A stretch of 21,728 bases of DNA, taken from the NCBI GenBank assembly GCA_050177075.1, contig JBFXHL010000038.1, positions 1-21,728 on the forward strand. The letters are read 5' to 3'. The notes below the pieces were generated by a model. That model did no database searches. It saw nothing but the letters and a program-made list of their open reading frames with translations, and had not been told where the DNA came from. Below, one piece after another: positions 7,258-15,076 of the stretch (its first letter is position 1; the number at the start of each line of letters is the position of its first letter). A program made the translations under genes and the position numbers. Source of the stretch: UBA2239 sp050177075 (lineage in GTDB: Bacteria; Pseudomonadota; Gammaproteobacteria; Burkholderiales; UBA9220).

Positions 7258-9837
7258 ATGCGCTTCGACAAACTGACCACCAAGTTCCAGCAGGCCCTGT
7301 CCGATGCCCAAAGCCTGGCCGTCGGCCTGGACAACGCCTACATCGAGCCCCAGCACTTGCTGCTGGCCCTGCTGCAACAGGAGGATGGCGGCACCGCCTC
7401 GCTGCTGCAACGGGCCGGCGCCCAGGTGGCGGCCCTGAAGGATGCCCTGCGCAAGAGCGTGGAGCGCCTGCCGAAGGTGGAGGGCACCGGCGGCGAGATT
7501 TCCATTTCCCGCGACCTCAACAACCTGCTCAACCTCACCGACAAGGAAGCCCAGAAGCGGGGCGACGCCTTCATCGCCTCGGAGATGTTCCTGTTGGCCG
7601 CCGTTCAGGACAAGGGCGAGGTGGGGCGTCTGCTGAAGGACAACGGCGTCGGCAAGGAGGCCCTGGAGCAAGCCGTCAACGCCGTGCGGGGAGGAGAGAA
7701 CGTGCAGAGCGCCGAAGCCGAAGGCCAGCGCGAGGCCTTGAAGAAGTACACCCTGGACCTCACCGAGCGCGCCCGCCAGGGCAAGCTGGATCCGGTGATC
7801 GGCCGGGACGACGAAATCCGCCGGGCGGTTCAGGTATTGCAGCGCCGCACCAAGAACAACCCGGTGCTGATCGGCGAGCCGGGCGTCGGCAAGACCGCCA
7901 TCGTCGAGGGCCTGGCCCAGCGCATCGTCAACGGCGAGGTGCCGGAGACCCTGAAGAACAAGCGCGTCCTGGTGCTGGACATGGCTGGCCTCCTGGCCGG
8001 GGCCAAGTACCGGGGCGAGTTCGAGGAGCGCCTGAAGTCGGTGCTGAAGGAAGTGGCCCAGGACGAGGGCCGCATCATCCTCTTCATCGACGAAATCCAC
8101 ACCATGGTGGGGGCGGGCAAGGCCGAGGGCGCCATCGACGCCGGCAACATGCTCAAGCCGGCCCTGGCCCGGGGCGAACTGCACTGCATCGGCGCCACCA
8201 CCCTGGACGAGTACCGCAAGTACATCGAGAAGGACGCCGCCCTGGAGCGTCGCTTTCAGAAGGTGCTGGTGGACGAGCCCAGCGTCGAGGACACCATCGC
8301 CATTCTGCGCGGCCTGCAGGAGAAGTATGAGCTGCACCATGGGGTGGAGATCACCGACCCGGCCATCGTCGCGGCGGCGGAACTGTCCCACCGCTACATC
8401 ACCGACCGCTTCCTGCCGGACAAGGCCATCGATCTCATCGATGAGGCGGCGGCGCGGATCAAGATGGAAATCGATTCCAAGCCGGAGGAAATGGACAAGC
8501 TGGAGCGCCGCCTGATCCAGTTGAAGATCGAGCGGGAGGCGGTGAAGAAGGAGAAGGACGAGGCTTCCCGTAAGCGCCTTGGCTTGATCGAGGACGAGAT
8601 CGCCAAGCTGGAGAAGGAGTTTTCCGACCTGGAGGAAATCTGGAAGGCGGAGAAGGCCCAGGTCCAGGGCAGCGCCCACATCAAGGAGGAAATCGATCGC
8701 CTCAAGGTGGAAATCGCCAAGCTGCAGCGGGAAGGCAAGCTGGAGAAGGTGGCCGAGCTGCAGTACGGCAAGCTGCCCCAGCTTGAGGCCCAGCTCAAGA
8801 ACGCCGAAACCAGCGGCGAGCCGGTGGAAAAGCACCAGCTCCTGCGCACCCAGGTGGGGGCGGAGGAAATCGCCGAGGTGGTGTCCCGGGCCACCGGCAT
8901 CCCCGTGTCCAAGATGATGGAAGGAGAGCGGGACAAGCTGCTGAAGATGGAAGACAAGCTCCACGAGCGGGTGGTGGGCCAGGACGAGGCGGTGCGGCTG
9001 GTGGCCGATGCCATCCGCCGTTCCCGGGCCGGCCTGTCCGACCCCAATCGGCCCTACGGCTCCTTCCTCTTTCTCGGTCCCACCGGCGTGGGCAAGACCG
9101 AGCTGTGCAAGGCCCTGGCGGGCTTCCTGTTCGATAGCGAGGAGCACTTGATCCGCATCGACATGAGCGAGTTCATGGAGAAACACTCCGTGGCCCGCCT
9201 CATCGGCGCGCCTCCCGGCTACGTGGGCTACGAGGAGGGAGGCTATCTGACCGAGGCCGTGCGCCGCAAGCCCTACAGCGTGATCCTCCTGGACGAGGTG
9301 GAGAAGGCCCATCCGGACGTGTTCAACGTCCTGCTGCAGGTTCTGGACGACGGCCGCATGACCGACGGCCAGGGGCGCACCGTGGACTTCAAGAACACCG
9401 TGGTGGTGATGACCTCCAACCTGGGGTCCCAGCACATCCAGTCCCTGGCCGGGGAGCCCTACGAGACGGTCAAGGCGGCGGTGCTGGAGGACGTGAAGAA
9501 CTATTTCCGTCCCGAGTTCATCAACCGCATCGACGAGGTGGTGGTGTTCCACGCCCTGGGCAACGCGCACATCCGCTCCATCGCCCGCATCCAGCTCCGT
9601 TACCTGGACGAGCGCCTGGCGCGCATGGACATGAAGCTGGAGGTGAGCGATGCCGCCCTGGACGAACTCGCCACCGCGGGCTTCGACCCGGTCTACGGCG
9701 CACGCCCCTTGAAGCGGGCCATCCAGGCCAACCTGGAGAACCCCTTGGCGAAGGAAATCCTCGCCGGCAAGTTCGCCGCCAAGGACACTATCCGGGTGGA
9801 TTACCGTAGCGGGGTTTTCGTTTTCGAGCGGGAGTAA
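7258..9837 (+). CDS. clpB: ATP-dependent disaggregase chaperone ClpB
   Basis: ClpB is the hexameric Hsp100 disaggregase that extracts polypeptides from aggregates together with DnaK. This copy is 859 aa, close to the 857 of E. coli. It contains the N-domain (1-150), nucleotide-binding domain 1 with Walker A GEPGVGKT (206-213), pore loop KYRGEF and Walker B ILFIDEIHT, the coiled-coil middle domain (about 410-520, charged Glu/Lys/Arg heptads), and domain 2 with GPTGVGKTEL, pore loop GYVGYEEGG and Walker B VILLDE. The C-terminal YGARPLKRAIQ sensor-2 motif is intact. I chose ATG at 7258, whose start MRFDKLT aligns with known ClpB starts and lies 8 bases after AGGA; another ATG lies two codons upstream at 7252. 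Heat-shock control is indicated by the promoter at 7192-7219. Confidence 0.98.
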   Translation: MRFDKLTTKFQQALSDAQSLAVGLDNAYIEPQHLLLALLQQEDGGTASLLQRAGAQVAALKDALRKSVERLPKVEGTGGEISISRDLNNLLNLTDKEAQKRGDAFIASEMFLLAAVQDKGEVGRLLKDNGVGKEALEQAVNAVRGGENVQSAEAEGQREALKKYTLDLTERARQGKLDPVIGRDDEIRRAVQVLQRRTKNNPVLIGEPGVGKTAIVEGLAQRIVNGEVPETLKNKRVLVLDMAGLLAGAKYRGEFEERLKSVLKEVAQDEGRIILFIDEIHTMVGAGKAEGAIDAGNMLKPALARGELHCIGATTLDEYRKYIEKDAALERRFQKVLVDEPSVEDTIAILRGLQEKYELHHGVEITDPAIVAAAELSHRYITDRFLPDKAIDLIDEAAARIKMEIDSKPEEMDKLERRLIQLKIEREAVKKEKDEASRKRLGLIEDEIAKLEKEFSDLEEIWKAEKAQVQGSAHIKEEIDRLKVEIAKLQREGKLEKVAELQYGKLPQLEAQLKNAETSGEPVEKHQLLRTQVGAEEIAEVVSRATGIPVSKMMEGERDKLLKMEDKLHERVVGQDEAVRLVADAIRRSRAGLSDPNRPYGSFLFLGPTGVGKTELCKALAGFLFDSEEHLIRIDMSEFMEKHSVARLIGAPPGYVGYEEGGYLTEAVRRKPYSVILLDEVEKAHPDVFNVLLQVLDDGRMTDGQGRTVDFKNTVVVMTSNLGSQHIQSLAGEPYETVKAAVLEDVKNYFRPEFINRIDEVVVFHALGNAHIRSIARIQLRYLDERLARMDMKLEVSDAALDELATAGFDPVYGARPLKRAIQANLENPLAKEILAGKFAAKDTIRVDYRSGVFVFERE

Positions 9838-9856
9838 ACGCTAGGCAGTGAAATGA

Positions 9857-9887
9857 AAAGGGCCTGCGAATATGCAGGCCCTTTGTT
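9857..9887. terminator. Bidirectional hairpin terminator between clpB and the TonB receptor gene
   Basis: A perfect 11-bp stem, AAAGGGCCTGC (9857-9867) with GCAGGCCCTTT (9874-9884), closes a 6-base loop. On the plus strand the T-rich tail is CTTTGTTATT; on the minus strand it is CCCTTTTCATTTC. The two genes converge here, so it can serve both. Confidence 0.85.
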
Positions 9888-9911
9888 ATTGCCCTAATCA
9901 GGTTTTCTTAT

Positions 9912-11909
9912 TTAATCGCTTTCGAGGCGCAAATTGAGCCAGAAGGAACGGCCAGGCGGTTCGTTGTCGTGCCGGAATTCGAAATACTGGGCATCGGCCA
10001 GGTTCTGGACGGTTAGCGCTAGCTCGCCATTCCCCTTTCCCGCCCGGAAACGGTAGGCGATACGGCCGTCCCAGCGGCGGTAGGTATCGATGAAATAGCG
10101 GCGATTGTCGTTGGGGCCGCTATCCGTTTCGGGGAAATGGGCTTCTCCCATTTGGTAGCCCATCAGGCTGGCGTTCCAGCCGCTGTCGAAACGGTGGGTC
10201 AGCATCAGGCTCTGGTTGTTGGTGGGCATCGAGTTGGTATAAGGCATATTGTCCGGATTGAGGCTGCTTACCTTGCCGTGGGACAGGCTGTAAATCAGTC
10301 GGGTTCGGGGGCCGACATCCCATTTCAACTGGGTCTCGAATCCTTTGGCGGTGGCGTTGCCCGGGTTGAGGTAGCCGTTTGCTACAGAATCCCCGTTTTC
10401 CACGATCAAATCGCTGAATTCATCGCGAAATAGTCTGAAATCCACGCCGAGGCTGGCCAGTTTGCCGAGGTAGCCGATCTCCGTGGAGCGGACACGCTCC
10501 GATTTGAGTCGCTGGTTAACCCAGCCCAGAGCGATAAAGGGGTCTGCCCTGACTTTTTCAAAGTCGGTCGGCGTGCGGGTGGCCTCCGAGCGGCTAATGC
10601 GGAGGGTGTGGCCGGGGAGGAAGTGCCAGTTGGCGGCGACTCGCGGCGTGATATCCGTGCCGGTGTAACTGTTGTCCTCCATCATGGCGCCGACGTTGAA
10701 AATCAGGCTGGGCAGCGCACGCCATTCCAGATTGCCGAAAAGCCGTCCCAAATGAAAGGATTGGAGCTTGAACTTGTCAAACTGGACGCTCTGGGGGAAG
10801 TCCGGGTAATGGTAGCCGGGGGCATAGACCTTGTCGTAGCGCACGCTGCCGCCCCACACCAAGCGGGTATTCTGGCTGGGGGAAAAAGTGTGCTGGGCCT
10901 CCAGGTCGTGGCGCTGGGCGATGACATCCATGTTGGTGCTGCCCGTGTTGTCGGTATAGGTGCCGTAGCTGCTTTCGTAGCTGTGGTAATACTGAACGGA
11001 CAGTTCGCCGCCATCGGCCAGGGACCGTTTCCAATTGAGCTGGGTAAAATGGTTGTCGGTCGTTTTCCAGTAAGGGTACAGTTCGCCCGCATCGCCTTCC
11101 TGGCGGCTGCCGCCGTTGTAGCCGAACTGGAATCCCAGTTCGTTGGTGGCGTTGAGCTGGTAATCGGCGCGAAAGGTGAAAAGACGGACCTTGCGGTCGT
11201 CAAATTTGTTCCAGTTCCAGCGGTCGACGGTGGACAACGGCTGGCGCATGAGCTGGTCTTCGCCCTGGTCGTTGCGGAAGCCGGCGGTGAGCCGGTAGCT
11301 CAGGTCTCCGCTGCGGCCGCCATATCGGGCCATGGCCTCTTCGCGATTGCGTCCGGTGGAGAGGGAAACCATTTTTCCCTGAGTGTCGGCCGTATGGCGG
11401 GTGATGATATTAATCACCCCCATGAAGGAATTGGCGCCGTAGCTGGCTGCATTGGGGCCCCGGGTCACTTCGATGCGCTCGATGTCATCCAGGGCGAGAG
11501 GGATGTCGCTCCACAGAACGCCGCCAAAGAGGGGAGAGTAGATCGAACGTCCGTCCACCAGCACTTGCATGTACCGGGCGTAGGGGTCCGACAGACCGTG
11601 GTAACTCACGGTGCTGTCCATGGTGTAGGAACGGGTGGAATGATAGGACACTACCATCCCCGGCACGAGGCGGAACACTTCCGACAAATCCCAGGCGCCG
11701 GATTCCTTGATCATCTGGCGGTCGATGACGGTTACCGCCGCCGGCGCCTCGTCCACCCGTTGAGGCAGGCGCGAAACCGTCAGGACGACGGGCATGTCGT
11801 CCAGGTAGGCGCTTTCAGATAAAGGGATGTCGGCCTGTGCCTGAGTCGCCATGCTGGTGATGCAGCCGGCCAAGACGGCGGCAAGGCCGTGGCCCTGCTT
11901 TTTTCCCAC
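9912..11909 (-). CDS. TonB-dependent outer-membrane receptor
   Basis: This 665-aa protein begins with a signal peptide (cleavage likely after AQA at 26). A hydrophobic DMPVVLTVSRL (38-48) may act as TonB box. The plug domain (about 52-171) has the typical APAAVTVIDRQMI, LVPGMVVSYH, VLVDGR, IERIEVTRGP and NSFMGVINIITR. The remainder alternates short turns and amphipathic strands like a 22-strand beta-barrel and ends FWLNLRLESD. The overall plug resembles CirA/FepA-type siderophore receptors, but the ligand cannot be assigned. The start is GTG at 11909, preceded by GGGAG at about 8 bases. No Fur box or cobalamin riboswitch is evident upstream, but an imperfect palindrome lies at 11980-12000. 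No partner transport genes are adjacent. Confidence 0.92.
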   Translation of the reverse strand: MGKKQGHGLAAVLAGCITSMATQAQADIPLSESAYLDDMPVVLTVSRLPQRVDEAPAAVTVIDRQMIKESGAWDLSEVFRLVPGMVVSYHSTRSYTMDSTVSYHGLSDPYARYMQVLVDGRSIYSPLFGGVLWSDIPLALDDIERIEVTRGPNAASYGANSFMGVINIITRHTADTQGKMVSLSTGRNREEAMARYGGRSGDLSYRLTAGFRNDQGEDQLMRQPLSTVDRWNWNKFDDRKVRLFTFRADYQLNATNELGFQFGYNGGSRQEGDAGELYPYWKTTDNHFTQLNWKRSLADGGELSVQYYHSYESSYGTYTDNTGSTNMDVIAQRHDLEAQHTFSPSQNTRLVWGGSVRYDKVYAPGYHYPDFPQSVQFDKFKLQSFHLGRLFGNLEWRALPSLIFNVGAMMEDNSYTGTDITPRVAANWHFLPGHTLRISRSEATRTPTDFEKVRADPFIALGWVNQRLKSERVRSTEIGYLGKLASLGVDFRLFRDEFSDLIVENGDSVANGYLNPGNATAKGFETQLKWDVGPRTRLIYSLSHGKVSSLNPDNMPYTNSMPTNNQSLMLTHRFDSGWNASLMGYQMGEAHFPETDSGPNDNRRYFIDTYRRWDGRIAYRFRAGKGNGELALTVQNLADAQYFEFRHDNEPPGRSFWLNLRLESD

Positions 11910-11979
11910 GGTGTGTCTCCCGGATGTATTTAAGTATTTTTACTAATTCCAGAATTTTGCGGGGGATAGGCCTGGGTAT

Positions 11980-12000
11980 CCATAGGGGATTCCCTGATGG
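11980..12000. promoter_or_regulatory. Imperfect 21-bp palindrome between TonB receptor and tautomerase genes
   Basis: CCAT (11980-11983) and ATGG (11997-12000) flank a GGGGATTCCC core, giving 16 symmetrical positions of 21. A second short inverted pair, GGATA (11964-11968) and TATCC (11977-11981), abuts it. The site lies midway in the 185-base divergent spacer, as expected for an operator. I do not recognise the regulator. Confidence 0.3.
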
Positions 12001-12094
12001 ATATTCAAACGAATTTGTGATAATCGACGCGGCACCGATTATGAAGAGCGATATTTAGTAGAATGAGGGTCCGTCATCCGCCGAGGAGAGGCCC

Positions 12095-12280
12095 ATGCCC
12101 TACGTCAATATTCGCATCGCCGGCAGCCTGAGCCGGGAACAGAAACAGAAGATCGCCGAGGAAATCACCGACACCCTGGAGCGCATCGCCCACAAGCCAA
12201 AGTCCTACACCTACATCGCCTTCGACGAGTTGCCCGACGAGAACTGGGCCATCGCCGGCAAGCTGCTGGACGAGGATTGA
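12095..12280 (+). CDS. Small 4-oxalocrotonate tautomerase-family protein
   Basis: The 61-aa protein matches the tautomerase superfamily in length and layout: after Met removal Pro1 would be the catalytic base (MPYVNIRIAG), followed by a helix (REQKQKIAEEITDTLERI) and a second strand YTYIAFDELPDENWAIAGK. That last segment matches the family pattern in which Asp, Glu and Trp precede the AIAG/GIGG turn. Such enzymes isomerise enol/keto acids; the substrate here is unknown, as is usual for orphan members. A good ribosome site (GGAGAGG) lies 4 bases before ATG. uvrC begins only 13 bases after the stop and has a poor ribosome site of its own, suggesting the two are cotranslated. Confidence 0.85.
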   Translation: MPYVNIRIAGSLSREQKQKIAEEITDTLERIAHKPKSYTYIAFDELPDENWAIAGKLLDED

Positions 12281-12293
12281 GCCGCTGAACCCC

Positions 12294-14099
12294 GTGTCCG
12301 ATTTCGATATCAAGAGCTTTCTCGCCCATCTTCCCAACCTGCCGGGCGTTTATCGCATGCTCGGCAAGAAGGGCGAGGTGCTCTATGTCGGCAAGGCCAA
12401 GAGCCTGAAGAAACGGGTTTCGTCCTATTTCCAGAAAACCCAGCCGTCGCCGCGCATCCAGCTGATGGTGGCCCAGATCGCCCGCATCGAGACCACCGTC
12501 ACCCAGTCCGAGTCCGAGGCCCTGCTGTTGGAAAACAACCTCATCAAGGCGCTTTCTCCCCGCTACAACATCCTGTTCCGGGACGTCAAATCCTATCCCT
12601 ACGTGGTGCTGACCAACCACCGCTTTCCGCGCCTGGGTTTTTTCCGCGGCATGCCGGACAAGAAGCAGCAGTTCTTCGGCCCTTTCCCCAGCGCGGGATC
12701 GGTGCGGGAGAGCATCCAACTGCTCCAGAAGGTGTTCCAGCTGCGCACCTGCGAGGACAGCGTCTACAACAACCGCTCCCGCCCCTGCCTCCTGCATCAG
12801 ATCAAGCGCTGCACCGCGCCCTGCGTGGGCCTGATCGACGAGGAAACCTATCGGGAGGACGTCAACACCGCCGCCCTGTTCCTGCTCGGCAAGGAGCAGC
12901 AGGCCCTGGATCATATCGCGCGCAAGATGCAGGCGGCGGCGGAGGCCCGGCAGTACGAGGTGGCGGCCATTTTCCGCGACCAGATTTTCGCCCTGCGCAA
13001 GTTGCAGGAGCGACAGGTGGTGGACGATGCCAGCGGCAGCACCGACGCCGACGTGGTGGCCTGCGCGGCGGACAAGGGCTTGCTCTGCGTCAACCTGGTG
13101 ATGGTGCGGGGCGGGCGGCATCTGGGGGATAAGAGCTTCTTTCCTGCCAACGCCGAGGATTCCGACACCCGCTCGGCCCTGGAGGCCTTTATCGCCCAGC
13201 ACTACCTGGCCCAGCCGGTGCCGCCCCTGATCGTGGTGAGCGAGCCGGTGGAGACGGAGGAACTGGAAACGGCCCTGTCCGAGCAGGCGGGGCGCAAGGT
13301 GCGCATCCTCACGCGGCCGGTGGGAGAGCGCCGGGTGTGGGCCCAGATGGCCCTGCAAAACGCCAAACTGGCCATCGGCCAGAAAGTGTCCCAGCAGTCC
13401 ACCCAGGAGGCCCGCCTGCAGGCCTTGCAGGAAGGGTTGGGATTGCCGGCGGAAACCCAGCGCATCGAGTGCTTCGACATCAGCCACACCATGGGCGAGG
13501 CCACCGTGGCCTCCTGCGTGGTTTACGACCGCCTCACCATGCAGAACGGCGAATACCGCCGCTACAACATCAGCGGGGTGACGCCGGGGGACGACTACGG
13601 CGCCATGCGCCAGGCCCTGGAGCGGCGCTACCGCAAGATCGCCGAAGGGGAGGGGGTGGTACCCGACCTGGTGCTGATCGACGGCGGCAAGGGTCAGCTG
13701 GCGGAGGCGGTGAAGGTGCTGGAGGATGTGGGGCTGACCGATGTCGCCCTGGTGGGGGTGGCGAAAGGGGAGGAGCGCAAGCCGGGCCTGGAAACCCTGG
13801 TGTTTCCGGACCGGCCGCCGGTTTCCCTGCCCAGCGATCACCCGGGCCTGCACCTGATCCAGCAGATCCGCGACGAGGCACACCGCTTCGCCATCACCGG
13901 CCACCGGGCCAAGCGCGGCAAGGCGCGGACCACCTCCACCCTGGAGGACATCGCTGGCATCGGCGCCAAGCGGCGGCAGAAGCTGCTGACCACCTTCGGT
14001 GGCCTGAAGGGGGTACAGGGGGCGAGCGTGGAAGAGCTGGCGAAGGTGGAGGGAATCAGCCGCAAGCTTGCGGAAGAAATATACCGCCAACTACACTAG
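12294..14099 (+). CDS. uvrC: Excinuclease ABC subunit C
   Basis: UvrC makes the 3' and 5' incisions in nucleotide excision repair after UvrB loads on the lesion. The 601-aa protein has all parts: an N-terminal GIY-YIG nuclease (GVYRM at 18-22, VLYVGKAKSLKKR at 29-41, with the conserved ESEALLLENNLIK after it), a cysteine-containing region (CLLHQIKRCTAPC), a UVR motif that binds UvrB (about 204-238), the C-terminal RNase H-like nuclease (IECFDISHTMG, VLIDGGKGQL) and two helix-hairpin-helix motifs at the end (LEDIAGIGAKRRQKLL, VEGISRKLAEEI). The start is GTG at 12294 with almost no Shine-Dalgarno sequence, consistent with coupling to the preceding tautomerase gene. pgsA follows, the usual proteobacterial order. 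Confidence 0.97.
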   Translation: MSDFDIKSFLAHLPNLPGVYRMLGKKGEVLYVGKAKSLKKRVSSYFQKTQPSPRIQLMVAQIARIETTVTQSESEALLLENNLIKALSPRYNILFRDVKSYPYVVLTNHRFPRLGFFRGMPDKKQQFFGPFPSAGSVRESIQLLQKVFQLRTCEDSVYNNRSRPCLLHQIKRCTAPCVGLIDEETYREDVNTAALFLLGKEQQALDHIARKMQAAAEARQYEVAAIFRDQIFALRKLQERQVVDDASGSTDADVVACAADKGLLCVNLVMVRGGRHLGDKSFFPANAEDSDTRSALEAFIAQHYLAQPVPPLIVVSEPVETEELETALSEQAGRKVRILTRPVGERRVWAQMALQNAKLAIGQKVSQQSTQEARLQALQEGLGLPAETQRIECFDISHTMGEATVASCVVYDRLTMQNGEYRRYNISGVTPGDDYGAMRQALERRYRKIAEGEGVVPDLVLIDGGKGQLAEAVKVLEDVGLTDVALVGVAKGEERKPGLETLVFPDRPPVSLPSDHPGLHLIQQIRDEAHRFAITGHRAKRGKARTTSTLEDIAGIGAKRRQKLLTTFGGLKGVQGASVEELAKVEGISRKLAEEIYRQLH

Positions 14100-14124
14100 C
14101 GGTTTATCGATGACACAACGCTGT

Positions 14125-14144
14125 CCCGTGGCGGCCGCCACGGG
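14125..14144. repeat. Perfect 20-bp palindrome upstream of pgsA
   Basis: CCCGTGGCGG is followed directly by its reverse complement, so 20 bases form a perfect GC-only-core palindrome that contains a NotI site. No T-run follows, so it is not an intrinsic terminator. It lies between uvrC and the pgsA ribosome site (AAGG at 14150-14153) and could slow polymerase, stabilise mRNA ends or bind a dimeric protein. Confidence 0.6.
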
Positions 14145-14161
14145 GGAGCAAGGCCCACATC

Positions 14162-14737
14162 ATGAAACTGAATATCCCGAACATCCTCACCTGGTTGCGC
14201 ATCGCCATGATTCCCCTGGTGGTGGGTATTTTCTACCTGCCTGACGGGTGGATGTCGCCGGAGACCAAGAACCTCACCGCCGCCGCCTTCTTCGCCGCGG
14301 CGGCGGTGACCGACTGGTTCGACGGCTACCTGGCCCGGGCCCTGAACCAGACCTCGGCCTTCGGCGCCTTTCTCGACCCGGTGGCGGACAAGCTGATGGT
14401 TGCGGCGGCCCTGATCGTTCTGGTGGAACTCTCCCGGGTGAACGCCGTCATCGCCCTCATCATCGTCGGCCGGGAAATCACCATCTCCGCCCTCAGGGAA
14501 TGGATGGCGTCCATCGGCGAGCGCAAGAGCGTGGCGGTGTCCTTCATCGGCAAACTCAAGACCGCCACCCAGATGGTGGCCATCCTGCTGCTGCTTTACC
14601 ACGGCCCCCTGGTGGCCGGCTTGGACGGGCAAACCGCAGGTACGTTTTTGATTTATTTGGCGGCTTTCCTGACCCTGTGGTCCATGGCGTACTATCTGAA
14701 AATGGCGGCGCCACAAATCATGAAAGCAGACGCTTGA
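14162..14737 (+). CDS. pgsA: CDP-diacylglycerol--glycerol-3-phosphate 3-phosphatidyltransferase
   Basis: PgsA makes phosphatidylglycerol phosphate, the committed step to phosphatidylglycerol and cardiolipin, in the inner membrane. The 191-aa protein carries the complete CDP-alcohol phosphotransferase signature D-x2-D-G-x2-A-R-x8-G-x3-D-x3-D at D51, D54, G55, A58, R59, G68, D72 and D76. The N-terminus MKLNIPNILTWLRI is the family hallmark, and several hydrophobic helices follow, including the C-terminal LIYLAAFLTLWSMAYYL. AAGG lies 8 bases before ATG. It sits 62 bases after uvrC. The tRNA promoter overlaps its last codons, so tRNA transcription does not depend on the pgsA transcript. Confidence 0.95.
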   Translation: MKLNIPNILTWLRIAMIPLVVGIFYLPDGWMSPETKNLTAAAFFAAAAVTDWFDGYLARALNQTSAFGAFLDPVADKLMVAAALIVLVELSRVNAVIALIIVGREITISALREWMASIGERKSVAVSFIGKLKTATQMVAILLLLYHGPLVAGLDGQTAGTFLIYLAAFLTLWSMAYYLKMAAPQIMKADA

Positions 14738-14761
14738 CAGTCGTCCGAGAATCATTAAAAT
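14734..14761 (+). promoter_or_regulatory. Strong sigma-70 promoter of the tRNA genes
   Basis: A perfect TTGACA (14734-14739), a 16-base spacer and TAAAAT (14756-14761) lie 23 bases before tRNA-Gly. The -35 box overlaps the pgsA stop codon. A GC-rich discriminator (GGCGGC) follows the -10 box, as is usual for stringently controlled stable-RNA promoters. Confidence 0.85.
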
Positions 14762-14784
14762 GGCGGCTTCTTTGCAGTAACGAC

Positions 14785-14860
<76 letters not shown>

Positions 14861-14867
14861 AGATTTC

Positions 14868-14896
14868 AAGGGAAGGCGTTACCGCTTTCCCTTTTT
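14868..14896 (+). terminator. Intrinsic terminator directly after tRNA-Gly
   Basis: AAGGGAAGGCG (14868-14878) pairs with CGCTTTCCCTT (14883-14893), 11 pairs with one G-T wobble and a 4-base loop, followed by a T-run to 14896. It lies between the two tRNA genes, so tRNA-Cys would receive only read-through transcripts unless it has its own promoter. Confidence 0.75.
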
Positions 14897-14948
14897 AGTT
14901 TCAGCCAGCCGATTCGGGGCCCGATTCCGAGCGGCAACCGAGCAGCAT

Positions 14949-15022
14949 GGCGGGGTGGCAGAGTGGTTATGCAGCGGCCTGCAAAGCCGTGGACGCCGGT
15001 TCGATTCCGACCCCCGCCTCCA
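14949..15022 (+). tRNA. cysT: tRNA-Cys (GCA)
   Basis: The 74-base cloverleaf has encoded CCA. Acceptor GGCGGGG pairs with CCCCGCC, the anticodon loop CTGCAAA carries GCA, and the T-loop contains GGTTCGATTCC. Length equals that of the E. coli tRNA-Cys. I see no clear promoter in the 88 bases after tRNA-Gly. Confidence 0.97.
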
Positions 15023-15027
15023 GAATG

Positions 15028-15053
15028 AAAAACCGCCCTCAGGCGGTTTTTTT
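15028..15053. terminator. Intrinsic terminator after tRNA-Cys, also serving the convergent aldolase gene
   Basis: AAAAACCGCC (15028-15037) and GGCGGTTTTT (15042-15051) form a stem with a 4-base loop CTCA and a run of seven T. On the minus strand the mirror-image T-run lets it end the purE-purK-aldolase transcript, whose stop lies 23 bases away. Confidence 0.9.
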
Positions 15054-15076
15054 ATTGTGGCTTCCTGTGCCTGCGC

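Noticed and set aside
7129..9570. A very long open frame on the minus strand, continuous with nadC and antisense to clpB
   Set aside because: It mirrors the clpB codon pattern, has low-complexity Leu/Gly/His/Gln-rich composition and no domain. NadC homology begins only at 7128.
10608..11822. 404-codon plus-strand frame opposite the TonB receptor gene
   Set aside because: Antisense shadow of a clear outer-membrane receptor with signal peptide and plug motifs; its Gly/Val/His-rich content shows no fold.
12015..12045. TTGTGA and TATGAA as a promoter for the tautomerase-uvrC unit
   Set aside because: The spacer is 19 bases and both boxes are weak; other AT-rich options are equally good, so no single promoter can be supported.
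11910..12094. Fur box or cobalamin riboswitch before the TonB receptor gene
   Set aside because: No 19-bp GATAATGATAATCATTATC-like site is present, and the spacer is too short and lacks the conserved cores for a cobalamin riboswitch.
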